From NCBI RefSeq assembly GCF_029258575.1, contig NZ_JARHYI010000143.1:1-64000 (forward strand): a DNA stretch of 64,000 nucleotides, in the 5' to 3' direction. The number at the start of each line of letters is the position of its first letter. Position 1 is the first letter of the stretch. This document shows, one piece after another, positions 10,467 to 20,988 of this stretch. Position numbers and translations under genes: made by a program. Source of the DNA: Brachyspira sp. Its GTDB lineage: Bacteria; Spirochaetota; Brachyspiria; Brachyspirales; Brachyspiraceae. Under the pieces are notes generated by a model that made no database searches, was not told the origin of the DNA, and was given only the letters and a program-made list of their open reading frames with translations.

Positions 10467-11186
10467 TCATTTAGCCCTTCCAAAAGAAATGCCCAAATAA
10501 AGCTCTACAGCAAAAGAAGAAAAATTATACTTATTATATACCCAATAAGGACCCAATCTATCATTATCAAGCTCCATACCAAAATTATATATTAAATTTC
10601 CTCCTGTCTTGAAAGACCATCTGTCTGAAAAATAAAAATATCTTACAACATTTAATTTCACATAAGGCATAAAAGGAAGCTTATACATAAAAGCAATATT
10701 TTTTTGATTAAACTCTGTCATCTCACTATAATCACCCATTCCAAATGAATAATCTGCCTTATTGGCTGTACTGTATAAAGGAATAAAAATTCCGCCTCCT
10801 ATACCTAGAGAAACTTTATTGTGAAAATTTAGTCTAAGCAAATATCCTAAAATAATACTATGATAATCATATATATAATAAGCCTGATCGGTATAATCAT
10901 CTTTATTGCCTCTTCTCTCCCTCTTATAATAATTATATCCTGTTTCAATCATACTGCTTATACTGGTTAAAATATTATTATTAATTTCATCATTTCTGCC
11001 CAATGACAGCAATACGCCTAATGAAAGTCCTGAACCTGCTCTAAAACCATCTAAATTATCAAAAAAGTTTCCTTCTTGATAGCTGAAATCAAATGTACTG
11101 CCTGAAAAAACAGAAAAATCAAATTCAAAGGAAGAAGCAAATACTATATTTGAAAATATAAATAGTATTATTAGTATATTTTTCAT
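10467..11186 (-). CDS. Putative outer-membrane beta-barrel protein
   Basis: Signal peptide, alternating amphipathic aromatic strands, terminal barrel-like strands. Confidence 0.6.
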   Translation of the reverse strand: MKNILIILFIFSNIVFASSFEFDFSVFSGSTFDFSYQEGNFFDNLDGFRAGSGLSLGVLLSLGRNDEINNNILTSISSMIETGYNYYKRERRGNKDDYTDQAYYIYDYHSIILGYLLRLNFHNKVSLGIGGGIFIPLYSTANKADYSFGMGDYSEMTEFNQKNIAFMYKLPFMPYVKLNVVRYFYFSDRWSFKTGGNLIYNFGMELDNDRLGPYWVYNKYNFSSFAVELYLGISFGRAK

Positions 11187-11275
11187 AAATTATCCATTAA
11201 TTATTAATTGATACTTTTATAAGTGTATCGTAATTACAATAATAATCAACTATAAATTCACAAAAAACATAATAA

Positions 11276-11372
11276 AAGCTTGGGCGGGCGTTAACATTTA
11301 TATATATGCATTAAAAAAAATTAAAATTAAAATTTCAAAATCTAACATAATAATATAAAGGGCGGGGTATGT
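11276..11372 (+). repeat. G-rich box-pair intergenic element, copy 1
   Basis: CTTGGGCGGGCGTTAA - A-rich spacer - AAAGGGCGGGGTATG; box starts 78 nt apart. Confidence 0.6.
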
Positions 11373-11394
11373 TATTAAAGTTTTAAAACTTATT

Positions 11395-11490
11395 TTCATT
11401 CCCCTCCCTATATATTTTATAATCTATTTTGAAATTTCTGTTTTTTTATTTTTTAAAACTTATACTGTAATTATAAAACCCGCCCTAGTT
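11395..11490 (-). repeat. G-rich box-pair intergenic element, copy 2 (opposite orientation)
   Basis: On minus: CTAGGGCGGGTTTT - A-rich spacer - ATAGGGAGGGGAATG; box starts 77 nt apart. Confidence 0.6.
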
Positions 11491-11711
11491 TTAATTAAAA
11501 TTTATAATTCGTATTAACGCAGCTTCAATATATTTTAATTATAATGCAATGTTAAATAGAATTTAATTTATATTTTAAATTATTCCAACCGTGTGTGAAA
11601 GTATAAAAGGATTTAAACGATATATTTTTTTTAATCAATATTGTATTATAGAAAAAATTATCTATAATATATTTTCAGGAAATAAAAAATATAATTAAGG
11701 AAAAAATTATT

Positions 11712-12899
11712 ATGCAGAATTTTATATATAGCAATCCAACAAAAGTAATATTTGGAAAAGATACAGAAAATACAGTTGCAAATGAAATAAAAAATTTTGG
11801 TGGTACAAAAGTATTTATAGTATATGGCTCTAAGAGTGTGAAAGAAAGCGGACTTCTTGAAAAAGTAGAAAATATAATAAAAAAAGAAAATATCGAATAC
11901 AAACTATTCGGGGGAGTAAGAGCAAACCCTACACTATCACATGCCAGAGAAGGAGTAAAACAGGCATTAGATTTTCATACTGATTTTATACTTGGAATAG
12001 GAGGTGGAAGCGTTATTGATACAGCTAAAGCTATAGCAATAGGTGTTGCCAATTCAGATACTGATATATGGGATTTTTGGACTGGAGTAAAAAAGATAGA
12101 AAAAAGTATTTCTGTAGGATGCATACTCACAATAGCTGCTGCAGGAAGTGAAACTAGTACGGCTGCCGTTCTTACTAATGAAGATACTAAAGATAAAAGA
12201 GGAATTCATACAGATTTTAACCGACCTAGATTTACAATAATGAATCCTGTTCTTACTTTTAGTTTGCCTTATTATCAAGTAGCCTGCGGTATAGTTGATA
12301 TGCTTATGCATACTTTTGAGAGATATTTTGCAGATAGTGAAGGATCTATAAACGGTAATAATAATCAAACAACAGATGCAATTGCAGAAGCAGTTTTAAG
12401 AACTATTTTTAAGAATGGTTTAATAGCAATGGAAGATAAAACTAATTATGATGCTATGAGCGAACTTATGTGGTGCGGAAGTTTATCACATAATACTTTA
12501 ACAGGACTTGGACTTGCCTCCGATTTTGTAGTTCATAAATTCGGACATGAATTAAGTGCCAAATTTGATTGTGCCCATGGAGCAAGCCTTTCTGTAATGT
12601 GGGGATATTGGGCTAAATACTGTTTAAAAGATAGAAAAGAAAGATTTATTCAATACTCAAAAAATGTTTGGAATATAGATGATGATACTGGACTTAAAGG
12701 CATAGAAAAAACTATAGAATATTTTAAACAAATAAATATGCCTACAAACTTTACAGAATTAGGAATCAAAGTGCAAAACGAAAAGGTTTTACAAGATTTA
12801 ACTAAAAGATGTATAAAAGATGGTAAAATTGAGTTTAAACATTTCAGAGCTTTGAACAGAGATGATGTTTATAATATTTTTAAAATGGCTAATGTTTAA
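11712..12899 (+). CDS. Iron-containing alcohol dehydrogenase (BdhA/YqhD-like)
   Basis: GIGGGSVIDTAKAIA, AAAGSETS, HGASLSVMWGYW. Confidence 0.92.
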   Translation: MQNFIYSNPTKVIFGKDTENTVANEIKNFGGTKVFIVYGSKSVKESGLLEKVENIIKKENIEYKLFGGVRANPTLSHAREGVKQALDFHTDFILGIGGGSVIDTAKAIAIGVANSDTDIWDFWTGVKKIEKSISVGCILTIAAAGSETSTAAVLTNEDTKDKRGIHTDFNRPRFTIMNPVLTFSLPYYQVACGIVDMLMHTFERYFADSEGSINGNNNQTTDAIAEAVLRTIFKNGLIAMEDKTNYDAMSELMWCGSLSHNTLTGLGLASDFVVHKFGHELSAKFDCAHGASLSVMWGYWAKYCLKDRKERFIQYSKNVWNIDDDTGLKGIEKTIEYFKQINMPTNFTELGIKVQNEKVLQDLTKRCIKDGKIEFKHFRALNRDDVYNIFKMANV

Positions 12900-13017
12900 C
12901 CTAATCAATATTCATTTGAAAAATACATACATAACTATAATTTTTTATACTTGTAACTTTAATCTTATATGGTATAATTTTAATGTATATATTTTGTAAT
13001 ATTTATTAAGGATTTAT

Positions 13018-13488
13018 TTGAAAATGGAAAAAATTAATATAAATAAAATAATGGAATTATTACCTCATAGATACCCTTTTTTACTTGTGGATAGAGTAGA
13101 AAGTATCGAAGAAGGAAAAATACATGCTATAAAAAATGTTACTTTCAATGAACCTCAATTCACAGGACATTTTCCAGAAAGCCCTATTATGCCGGGGGTT
13201 TTGATGATAGAAGCATTGGCTCAAACTTCTGGTATATACTGCTATACTAAAATATTAAAGCCTGAAGAACTTGATAAAAAATTTATGTTTTTTGCAAAAA
13301 TAGATAATGTAAAGTTTAAAAATCCTGTTATACCAGGCGATGTTATGGATATGCATGTAACAGTTGAAGCATTCAGTAATAATCTGCTAAAAACTCATGG
13401 CGAAGTAAAAGTTGATGGTAAATTAGCATGCTCTGGAGATTTGGGGCTATTTTTAGTTGATAAAGAGGCTATGAAAATAGAAAAATAA
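13018..13488 (+). CDS. fabZ: 3-hydroxyacyl-ACP dehydratase
   Basis: LPHRYPFLLVDRV, GHFPESPIMPGVLMIEALAQ; start could be TTG 13018 or ATG 13024. Confidence 0.95.
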   Translation: MKMEKININKIMELLPHRYPFLLVDRVESIEEGKIHAIKNVTFNEPQFTGHFPESPIMPGVLMIEALAQTSGIYCYTKILKPEELDKKFMFFAKIDNVKFKNPVIPGDVMDMHVTVEAFSNNLLKTHGEVKVDGKLACSGDLGLFLVDKEAMKIEK

Positions 13489-13520
13489 TTTCTGTTTTTT
13501 GTAATATAATAGGAAATAAA

Positions 13521-14315
13521 ATGTCGAATAATATACATAAAACTGCTATAATTTCTAGTTCTGCTAAAATTGCAAATAATGTAGAAATTGGTCCATATGC
13601 TATTATAGAAGGCGAAGTAAATATAGGAGAAAACACTGTTATAGGTGCACATTCTGTAATAAAAGAATATACTTCTATAGGAAAAAATAATATAATACAT
13701 GATCATGCTGTTATAGGAAATCTTCCTCAAGATATACATTTCGATAAAAAAACTGTAAGCTTTCTTGAAATAGGCGATGGAAATGAGATTAGAGAATTTG
13801 CTAATTTGCATAGATCATGCAAAGAAAATGGTAAAACTATAATAAAAAATAATTGCTATATAATGGCTACAGGTCATGTGGCACATGATTGTGAAATACA
13901 TGATAATGTTATAATTTGCAATGGGGCATTGGTAGCAGGGCATGTAAGAGCGGAAAAAGGGGTATTCATATCAGGAAACTGCGTGGTGCATCAATTTTGT
14001 GCTATAGGTCAGTATGCTATGATAAGCGGTATGTCTGCTGTTGGAAGAGATATACTTCCATTTGCACTAACAGCTCATGCAGGAGAAGCGATTATTTATA
14101 AGTTGAATTTAGTTGGTATGAGAAGAGCTGGTTTTACATCAGAGCAAATTTCTCAGGCAGAAGAGGCTTATGATATGTGGTATAATTGGAATAAAACAAA
14201 ACAAGAATTTTTAGATACATATTTAAATGATAATTCATTAAATGATATAGCTAGAAGTATTGTAGAGTTTATATCCAAAGCTAAAAGAGGAATCACTCCT
14301 AAAAAGACGGTATAA
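13521..14315 (+). CDS. lpxA: UDP-N-acetylglucosamine acyltransferase
   Basis: Left-handed beta-helix hexapeptides, VVHQFCAIGQYAMISGMSAVGRDILPF. Confidence 0.95.
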   Translation: MSNNIHKTAIISSSAKIANNVEIGPYAIIEGEVNIGENTVIGAHSVIKEYTSIGKNNIIHDHAVIGNLPQDIHFDKKTVSFLEIGDGNEIREFANLHRSCKENGKTIIKNNCYIMATGHVAHDCEIHDNVIICNGALVAGHVRAEKGVFISGNCVVHQFCAIGQYAMISGMSAVGRDILPFALTAHAGEAIIYKLNLVGMRRAGFTSEQISQAEEAYDMWYNWNKTKQEFLDTYLNDNSLNDIARSIVEFISKAKRGITPKKTV

Positions 14316-14332
14316 TTTAAACATCTACAATT

Positions 14333-15463
14333 ATGAGAATATTTATAGCTACAGGTGAAGTATCAGGGGACATTCAAGGTGCCTTATTAGCAAGAAAAAT
14401 AAAAGAATTAAATCCAGAAATAATATTAGATGGTTTCGGTGGCATTGAAATGCAAAAAGCAAATGTGAATATACTATCTGATATGTCAACTTTATCAACT
14501 ATAGGAATATTTGAAGGAGCCAATCCCAAAGTGGCTTTCAAAAATCTAGGTGCTTTCAATATATTAAAAGAGTATCTAAAAAAGAATAAAGTTGATATTA
14601 TGCTTCTTGTTGATAATCAGGGAGTTAATTTGATTTTAGCAAAATATTGCAAAGCTAATAATATAAATTATATGTACTATTTTCCTCCTCATGTAGGTAT
14701 ATGGGGAGCTTGGAATGCTAAAAGGCTTCTTTCTGCTAAAAAAATAATTACACCTTTCCTATTTGATTATGAAGTATATAAAAAGTTCGGATGCAATGTG
14801 ATGTATAGCGGACATCCTTTCGCCGATTTGGATTATGATAAAAAGATACCTCAATTAAATATGCCTAAAAAGGAATATACTGTAGGTGTATTATTTGGAA
14901 GCAGAAATCAGGAAATAAAAAAATTAGCTCCAGTATTTATAAAATCTATGAGAATGCTTAATGATATGCTGTCATCAAATATAAGATTCATTATACCTGT
15001 TGCATATCCTGAATATAAAGAATCTATTGAAAAAATATTAAATAATTATAAAAATTTATTAGACGGCGTTTCATATACATTATTATGTGGAGAAGATAAA
15101 GATTATGTTTATGCATATTCAGATGCTCTAATAATGTCAAGCGGTACTGCAAGTCTTTTGGCTGCATGCTATGGTAAGCCTATGGTAATATGCTATAAAA
15201 TATCTTATATAACTTTTTTACTTGGTAAAATTTTTACAAATATAAAATATGTAGGTATGCCTAATGTACTTCTAAATGAACAAGCTGCTCCTGAACTATT
15301 ACAAAATGACTGTAATCCTAATGCTATTACAAGTTATATTATTAAATATTTAACTGATAAAGAATACTATAATAAGATAAGTAGTAATTTGCTTAGAGTT
15401 AGAGAAACTTTTGGTGAAAAAAATGTACTTGAACGTATAGCAAAAGAGATTATAAACTCATGA
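14333..15463 (+). CDS. lpxB: Lipid-A-disaccharide synthase
   Basis: ATGEVSGDIQGALLA, GFGGIEMQ, SSGTASLLAACYGKPMVICYK. Confidence 0.93.
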   Translation: MRIFIATGEVSGDIQGALLARKIKELNPEIILDGFGGIEMQKANVNILSDMSTLSTIGIFEGANPKVAFKNLGAFNILKEYLKKNKVDIMLLVDNQGVNLILAKYCKANNINYMYYFPPHVGIWGAWNAKRLLSAKKIITPFLFDYEVYKKFGCNVMYSGHPFADLDYDKKIPQLNMPKKEYTVGVLFGSRNQEIKKLAPVFIKSMRMLNDMLSSNIRFIIPVAYPEYKESIEKILNNYKNLLDGVSYTLLCGEDKDYVYAYSDALIMSSGTASLLAACYGKPMVICYKISYITFLLGKIFTNIKYVGMPNVLLNEQAAPELLQNDCNPNAITSYIIKYLTDKEYYNKISSNLLRVRETFGEKNVLERIAKEIINS

Positions 15464-16272
15464 CAAATATAGAAGATATAAAAAAATATATCAAAAATCA
15501 TAAAAAAGAACCTATAAAATTTAATATTACTTGGCTTGATAATAGTTCTAAACAAAAAATAAATTTCATATCAGAAGAAATATTAAAAAAATATAATATG
15601 ACTAAATATAAAGATGATTGTCTATATATAATAATGGAATTGATATCTAATGCTATAAAGGCAAGATACTTACATATAATAACGATAAAAACTCTGATAG
15701 AAAGATTTCCAGAATTTTCTGAAAAAATAGAAAATGATAATTATTTTGATGATTATGATATAATGAGTGAGTATTCTAATATAATCAAAGATGAAGAAGA
15801 ATCTGCGTCGAAATTAAAAGAATATATCAAATTAGAAAATAAACTTATCAAAGATATTGATAATAATATTAAAATAGATGAAAATAAATATTCAGAATTA
15901 TTATTATTCGATCATAAAATCAAAAAGAAACTTGAAATAAAATTAATAATAAAATGGAATAAAAATAACATAGAATTTGAAATAGTGAATGATGCACCTC
16001 TTACTATGGTAAGCAGAACGAGGATAGATTCTAAGAGATTAACTTTTAAAGAGTATTATAAAAATAATTTGATAGAAAAATTCTTTATGGAACAGCTTGA
16101 TAATACAGAAAGTGCAGGATTTGGATTAGCATTATGCGATTTAAGACTTTTTAATCAGAATTTAGAACCTCATAATCATTTAAAAATATATGGAGAAAAT
16201 AATAAAACATATTCAAAATTAATACTTCCTATAAAGAAAGCATTTACTCTTGTAGTATATAATAAATATTGA
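15460..16272 (+). CDS. Uncharacterised protein with HATPase-like features
   Basis: YIIMELISNAIKA (N-box-like) and GFGLALCDLRLF (G-box-like); start overlaps lpxB stop as ATGA. Confidence 0.55.
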   Translation: MTNIEDIKKYIKNHKKEPIKFNITWLDNSSKQKINFISEEILKKYNMTKYKDDCLYIIMELISNAIKARYLHIITIKTLIERFPEFSEKIENDNYFDDYDIMSEYSNIIKDEEESASKLKEYIKLENKLIKDIDNNIKIDENKYSELLLFDHKIKKKLEIKLIIKWNKNNIEFEIVNDAPLTMVSRTRIDSKRLTFKEYYKNNLIEKFFMEQLDNTESAGFGLALCDLRLFNQNLEPHNHLKIYGENNKTYSKLILPIKKAFTLVVYNKY

Positions 16273-16287
16273 TTTTATTCTTAAAAA

Positions 16288-16845
16288 TCATATAGACAAA
16301 TAAATTATTTTAGCACCACTTCCGCCTAAATTTTTTGGAGCATCAGAAGAATATTTTATATAATCTTTGCCTTCTGTTGCTATATAATACTCAACTAAAT
16401 TTTTTAAAACAGGTATTTTATTTGTACTGCCAAAACCTTTTCCATGTATTATTAATATTGGACTTATTTTCTTTTTTTGGCATTCATTAATAAAATGTTT
16501 AATTTCTATTAATGACCTTTCTACCGTAAATCCATGCAAATCTAATGTTTCTTTTGGAATAACATTTTTTATATTTGGTTTGAATTTAGTATTAACTTTT
16601 CCATTATGAAGAGATTTTTTAGAATGATTAGTGCAATCGAGATTTTCAATTGCACTTAAAAACATTTTTTTATCTTCTTCAGTATATGGTAATTGTTCTA
16701 TTTTATTTTTTTCTTTTTTGATTATTTTTTTTTCAGATTCAATTTTTTTATCTTCTTTTTTTTTTATTTTGCAATCATCAGGACAATATCCATGATCTAA
16801 ATAAAACTCAAATAATTTTTTATTTTCTTCTGAGTTTTTTTCCAT
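16288..16845 (-). CDS. Smr domain protein
   Basis: TLDLHGFTVERSLIEI...LIIHGKGFGS...GGSGAKIIYL. Confidence 0.88.
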   Translation of the reverse strand: MEKNSEENKKLFEFYLDHGYCPDDCKIKKKEDKKIESEKKIIKKEKNKIEQLPYTEEDKKMFLSAIENLDCTNHSKKSLHNGKVNTKFKPNIKNVIPKETLDLHGFTVERSLIEIKHFINECQKKKISPILIIHGKGFGSTNKIPVLKNLVEYYIATEGKDYIKYSSDAPKNLGGSGAKIIYLSI

Positions 16846-16867
16846 TTTAGTAAAAACCTAATCAAAA

Positions 16868-18361
16868 TTATGAGTTTAATAATCTTAAAAACTCATCATT
16901 ATCTCTAGTATTTTTCATTTTAGATATAATCTTTTCAATAATTTCATACTCATCAATATTGATACCCTGCCCCTGAGCGCTTCTTATTAAATTCATTTTT
17001 ACAAGCTCTTCCTCATTAAGAAGTAAATCATCTCTTCTAGTAGAAGAAGAATCAATATCAATAGCAGGGAAAATTCTTCTATTAGCAAATTTTCTCTCCA
17101 AATGAAGTTCCATATTACCAGTACCCTTAAACTCTTCATATATATAATCGTCCATTTTACTTCCAGTATCAACTAAAGCTGAAGCAATTATAGTAAGAGA
17201 TCCTCCCTCTTCGATATTTCTAGCCGCTCCGAAGAATTTTTTAGGTTTATGAAGAGCATTAGAATCAACTCCTCCAGTTAATACCTTACCGCTTGCTGGA
17301 ACTACCAAGTTATAAGCTCTTGAAAGTCTAGTAATAGAATCCAATATTATAACAACATCATGTTTATTTTCTACAAGTCTTTTTGCTTTCTCTAAAACCA
17401 TTTCAGAAACCTGACAATGTTTTTCAGGTAATTCATCAAAAGTAGAAGCTATAACTTCAGCCTCTGGGACCTGTCTTTTCATGTCGGTAACCTCTTCAGG
17501 ACGTTCATCTATAAGAAGAATAAAAAGCTTAATATCAGGATAATTTCTACAAATAGCATTAGCAATTTCCTGAAGCATCATAGTTTTACCAGCTTTAGGA
17601 GGTGCAACTATCAAACCTCTTTGTCCTTTACCTATAGGAGAAACTAAATTAATAATACGAGTAGAAATTTTATTAGGAGCAAACTCTAAATCTATACGCT
17701 CATTAGGAAAAATAGGAGTAAGTTTATCGAAATGAGGTCTTTTATATAAATTATTAGGTTCTTCTCCATTAACAGTTTCTATTCTAAGCAATGCGAAGAA
17801 TTTCTCTCCAGCATTATCTTTAGGAGGTCTAACCTCTCCTGTAATAAGATCTCCTGTTCTAAGTCCGAAAAGTCTTATTTGAGCAGGCGAAATATATATA
17901 TCATCAGGTCCTACTAAATAATTACTATTTTTCGAACGTAAAAAACCAAAGCCATCTTGCAAAGTTTCTAAAGTACCTTCCGCAACAATCTTACCTTCCA
18001 TAGCAATTTGTGCCCTCAATATGGAATGCATAAGTTCCTGTCTTCTTATATTATTAGTATCTTTTTTTATTCCGTAACTTTCAGCAAATTCTAGAAGTTC
18101 CTCAAAAGTTAAAGCACTCAATTTACTAATATAAAGTATATCATGAGGTCTAGTGATTTTTTTAATAACTGCATTATTCTCAATTTCTTCATTAATTAAT
18201 TCTTCTTTATTTTGAGTCATTTCATCATTATTAGCCTCAGAAGTACTTACAATTTGTCTTATTACTTTTTTTCTTACACTTTTAACTTTCACACCTTGAG
18301 GCGATTCTAATTTTTCATTTTCACCAAAAGCTTTAACAGCTTTTTTTGCTTGAGAAGCCAT
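16868..18361 (-). CDS. rho: Transcription termination factor Rho
   Basis: [32 protein letters not shown]; start moved to MASQAKK (GGAGG upstream) from the track start 18424. Confidence 0.96.
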   Translation of the reverse strand: MASQAKKAVKAFGENEKLESPQGVKVKSVRKKVIRQIVSTSEANNDEMTQNKEELINEEIENNAVIKKITRPHDILYISKLSALTFEELLEFAESYGIKKDTNNIRRQELMHSILRAQIAMEGKIVAEGTLETLQDGFGFLRSKNSNYLVGPDDIYISPAQIRLFGLRTGDLITGEVRPPKDNAGEKFFALLRIETVNGEEPNNLYKRPHFDKLTPIFPNERIDLEFAPNKISTRIINLVSPIGKGQRGLIVAPPKAGKTMMLQEIANAICRNYPDIKLFILLIDERPEEVTDMKRQVPEAEVIASTFDELPEKHCQVSEMVLEKAKRLVENKHDVVIILDSITRLSRAYNLVVPASGKVLTGGVDSNALHKPKKFFGAARNIEEGGSLTIIASALVDTGSKMDDYIYEEFKGTGNMELHLERKFANRRIFPAIDIDSSSTRRDDLLLNEEELVKMNLIRSAQGQGINIDEYEIIEKIISKMKNTRDNDEFLRLLNS

Positions 18362-18394
18362 AACAATACCTCCGACAAATATCAATAATGCGAA

Positions 18395-18418
18395 GTTATA
18401 GCGAATATTCGCTATAAC
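18395..18418. promoter_or_regulatory. Perfect 24-bp palindrome in rplQ-rho spacer
   Basis: GTTATAGCGAATATTCGCTATAAC, identical to its reverse complement. Confidence 0.65.
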
Positions 18419-18484
18419 ACACATAGTTAATATTTATCATAATCTGCTTATATTAGATTTATAAACTTGATTTATTTTTTAATT

Positions 18485-18871
18485 TTATTTATTTTCAGTT
18501 TTAATAGAAGTGCTGTCAGATTCGCAAAGCATCACCACACACATATCAGCAGCATCGCCGAATCTTTTATATGATAAAATTTTTCTTACATAACCGCCGT
18601 TTTTATCAGCGTATCTAGGAGCTATATCTTTGAAAAGTTTAGCAAGTATTACTTTATCTTTAATATATTTAGCAATGGTTCTTCTATTATGAACATTGTC
18701 AACTTTAGCTCTATATATTATTTTATCAGCTAATTGTTTTATAGCTCTACCTTTTTCTTTAGTAGTTTCTATCTTTTCATATTTAAGTAGAGAAGTAAGC
18801 ATATTAGAAAGCATAGCTTTTTTATGTGCACTTGTTCTATTAAATTTTTTTACTGTTACTCTATGTCTCAT
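18485..18871 (-). CDS. rplQ: 50S ribosomal protein L17
   Basis: MRHRVTVKKFNRTSAHKKAMLSNM. Confidence 0.97.
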   Translation of the reverse strand: MRHRVTVKKFNRTSAHKKAMLSNMLTSLLKYEKIETTKEKGRAIKQLADKIIYRAKVDNVHNRRTIAKYIKDKVILAKLFKDIAPRYADKNGGYVRKILSYKRFGDAADMCVVMLCESDSTSIKTENK

Positions 18872-18903
18872 TTTAATATCCTTGAAGTTTATTAACTTTT
18901 ATA

Positions 18904-19878
18904 TTATCCTCTCATACCTAGATGAGCATTATATTCTGCTAGCTTCTCTTTAATTTCTTCAATGATCATCTCATTAGCACCAATAAGTCTTAAAAGATCA
19001 GCATCAGTTTTTACTGCTACCTTATCTAAAGTTTTCAAATCAGAAGCCATTAAGAAATTAGCAGTTCTAACAGAGAATTCCACTTCTTCAATATGTTTAC
19101 CTTTAAGAGAATCAAGCACAGAGTCTTTAGGCGTTTCTTCTATTTTTTCATCATCTCCATTAGCCTCTTCAGGATCCATAAAATGCTTTAAATTTTCTCT
19201 CAAAATTTTAGCAGCTTGAGATAAAGCTTTATCAGGAGCTATATTACCTTTAGTTTCTATCTCAAGAGTAAGTTTACCATAGTCTATACGCTGACCAACT
19301 CTTATAGGATCAACATTATATTTTACACTTACAATAGGAGAATAAATAGCATCTATAGCTATAGCAGTAGCATCTTCTAATAATTCAATATTCATTTCAG
19401 CAGGTACATAACTATATCCACCTTCTATTTGAATATCCATTTCAAAAGTGTATCCTTCAGCAATTGTAGCTATATAATAATCAGGATTATGCACTTCAAC
19501 TTCAGTATCATCAGCAACTAAATCTCCAGCTGTAATAACACATGGACCTTCTTTTTTCATATGAATAGTTTTAGTATCAAGATGACTAGGAAGTGAAACT
19601 ACAACATTTTTAAGATGCATAATCATCACTATAGTATCTTCTTTCATTCCTTCTACATTATCAAATTCATTGCTAACACCCTCTATTTTGATAGTAGTAA
19701 TAGCATAACCAGGTATAGAAGATAATAGTACTCTTCTTAAAGCATTACCAACTGTTACTGCATATCCTCTCTCAAAAGGCTGAGCTATAAATTTACCATA
19801 AGTAGGAGTTAAATCCTTTTTCTCAAAAGTAACTCTATGAGGATGTCTAATAGATTCTAATATTTCTTTTAATGCCAT
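18904..19878 (-). CDS. rpoA: RNA polymerase alpha subunit
   Basis: FIAQPFERGYAVTVGNALRRVLLSSIPG; C-terminal domain present. Confidence 0.97.
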   Translation of the reverse strand: MALKEILESIRHPHRVTFEKKDLTPTYGKFIAQPFERGYAVTVGNALRRVLLSSIPGYAITTIKIEGVSNEFDNVEGMKEDTIVMIMHLKNVVVSLPSHLDTKTIHMKKEGPCVITAGDLVADDTEVEVHNPDYYIATIAEGYTFEMDIQIEGGYSYVPAEMNIELLEDATAIAIDAIYSPIVSVKYNVDPIRVGQRIDYGKLTLEIETKGNIAPDKALSQAAKILRENLKHFMDPEEANGDDEKIEETPKDSVLDSLKGKHIEEVEFSVRTANFLMASDLKTLDKVAVKTDADLLRLIGANEMIIEEIKEKLAEYNAHLGMRG

Positions 19879-19908
19879 TCTTATAATACCCCTTATAAAA
19901 GAGTTCCA

Positions 19909-20535
19909 TTACTTAGAATAGTACTCAATGATGAGCTGTTCGTTAATAGGATACTCTATATGCTCTCTTATAGGTAAAGTTACGATTTCACCCGTTTTAC
20001 TTGAAAGATCTAAACTCAACCAAGCAGGAACATATTCGCTTTTCAAACCTTCTGCTATAGTTTTTACTTCAGTTACTGCATTACCTCTTTCAGTGAAAGA
20101 AATTTTATCGCCAACTTTAACACAGTATGAAGGGATAGTCATTCTTTTACCATTAACTGATATAAATCCATGAACTATAAATTGTCTAGCCTGATTTCTG
20201 CTTTTAGCAAATCCAAGTCTATAAACAACATTATCAAAACGAAGTTCCAATAATCTAAGTAAGTTTTCACCAGATACACCAGCTACACGAATAGCTTCAT
20301 GATAATAATTTCTAAATTGTTTTTCTAAAACACCGTAAATACGTTTAACTTTCTGTTTTTCTCTCATCTGAATACCATATTCTGATAACTGTTTCATTTT
20401 GCGGTTAACAGGACCTGGTACCTCTCTCTTTTTTGTTATAGCACATTTAGCGGTAAGACATCTGTCTCCTTTTAACATAAGTTTCATTTTCTCACGGCGA
20501 CATAATCTACAACTAGCATCTCTATATCTTGCCAT
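19909..20535 (-). CDS. rpsD: 30S ribosomal protein S4
   Basis: CRLCRREKMKLMLKG; LELRFDNVVYRLGFAKSRNQARQFIVHG. Confidence 0.97.
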   Translation of the reverse strand: MARYRDASCRLCRREKMKLMLKGDRCLTAKCAITKKREVPGPVNRKMKQLSEYGIQMREKQKVKRIYGVLEKQFRNYYHEAIRVAGVSGENLLRLLELRFDNVVYRLGFAKSRNQARQFIVHGFISVNGKRMTIPSYCVKVGDKISFTERGNAVTEVKTIAEGLKSEYVPAWLSLDLSSKTGEIVTLPIREHIEYPINEQLIIEYYSK

Positions 20536-20561
20536 ATTATTTATCTCCTATTAATACAACT

Positions 20562-20972
20562 TTATATTCTTCTTCTTTTTTGAGGACGGCAGCCATTATG
20601 AGGCATTGGAGTAACGTCCTTAATAAGTTTAACTTTTAATCCTGCAGCTTCAACCGCTCTTATAGAACTTTCTCTTCCCATACCAGGACCTTTAACATAA
20701 ACTTCTACTTCTCTTACACCCATTTCATAAGCTTTTTTAGATGCTTTTTCACTAGCAACCTGAGCAGCAAAAGGCGTACTTTTTTTACTACTCTTATACT
20801 CACCATCTAAACCTGCACTAGCCCATGATAAAGTGTTTCCATTTCTATCTGTTATAGTAACTATTGTATTATTAAAACTAGCTTTTATATGTACTATACC
20901 AAAAGCTTCAACTTTCTTATCTTTTTTAATTTTTTTATCTTTTAAAGTTTTTTTACCTTTTTGAGTAGCCAC
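20562..20972 (-). CDS. rpsK: 30S ribosomal protein S11
   Basis: [35 protein letters not shown]. Confidence 0.97.
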   Translation of the reverse strand: MATQKGKKTLKDKKIKKDKKVEAFGIVHIKASFNNTIVTITDRNGNTLSWASAGLDGEYKSSKKSTPFAAQVASEKASKKAYEMGVREVEVYVKGPGMGRESSIRAVEAAGLKVKLIKDVTPMPHNGCRPQKRRRI

Positions 20973-20988
20973 TATTCTCCCCCATTAA

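Noticed and set aside
11276-11372. Small peptide reading through the G-rich element
   Set aside because: Frames are interrupted and box spacing (77 vs 78) changes phase between copies
12054-12368. - strand ORF inside the alcohol dehydrogenase gene
   Set aside because: Antisense shadow of a confidently identified enzyme
13395-13811. - strand ORF spanning fabZ/lpxA
   Set aside because: Antisense to two solid genes; Tyr/Ile-rich artefact
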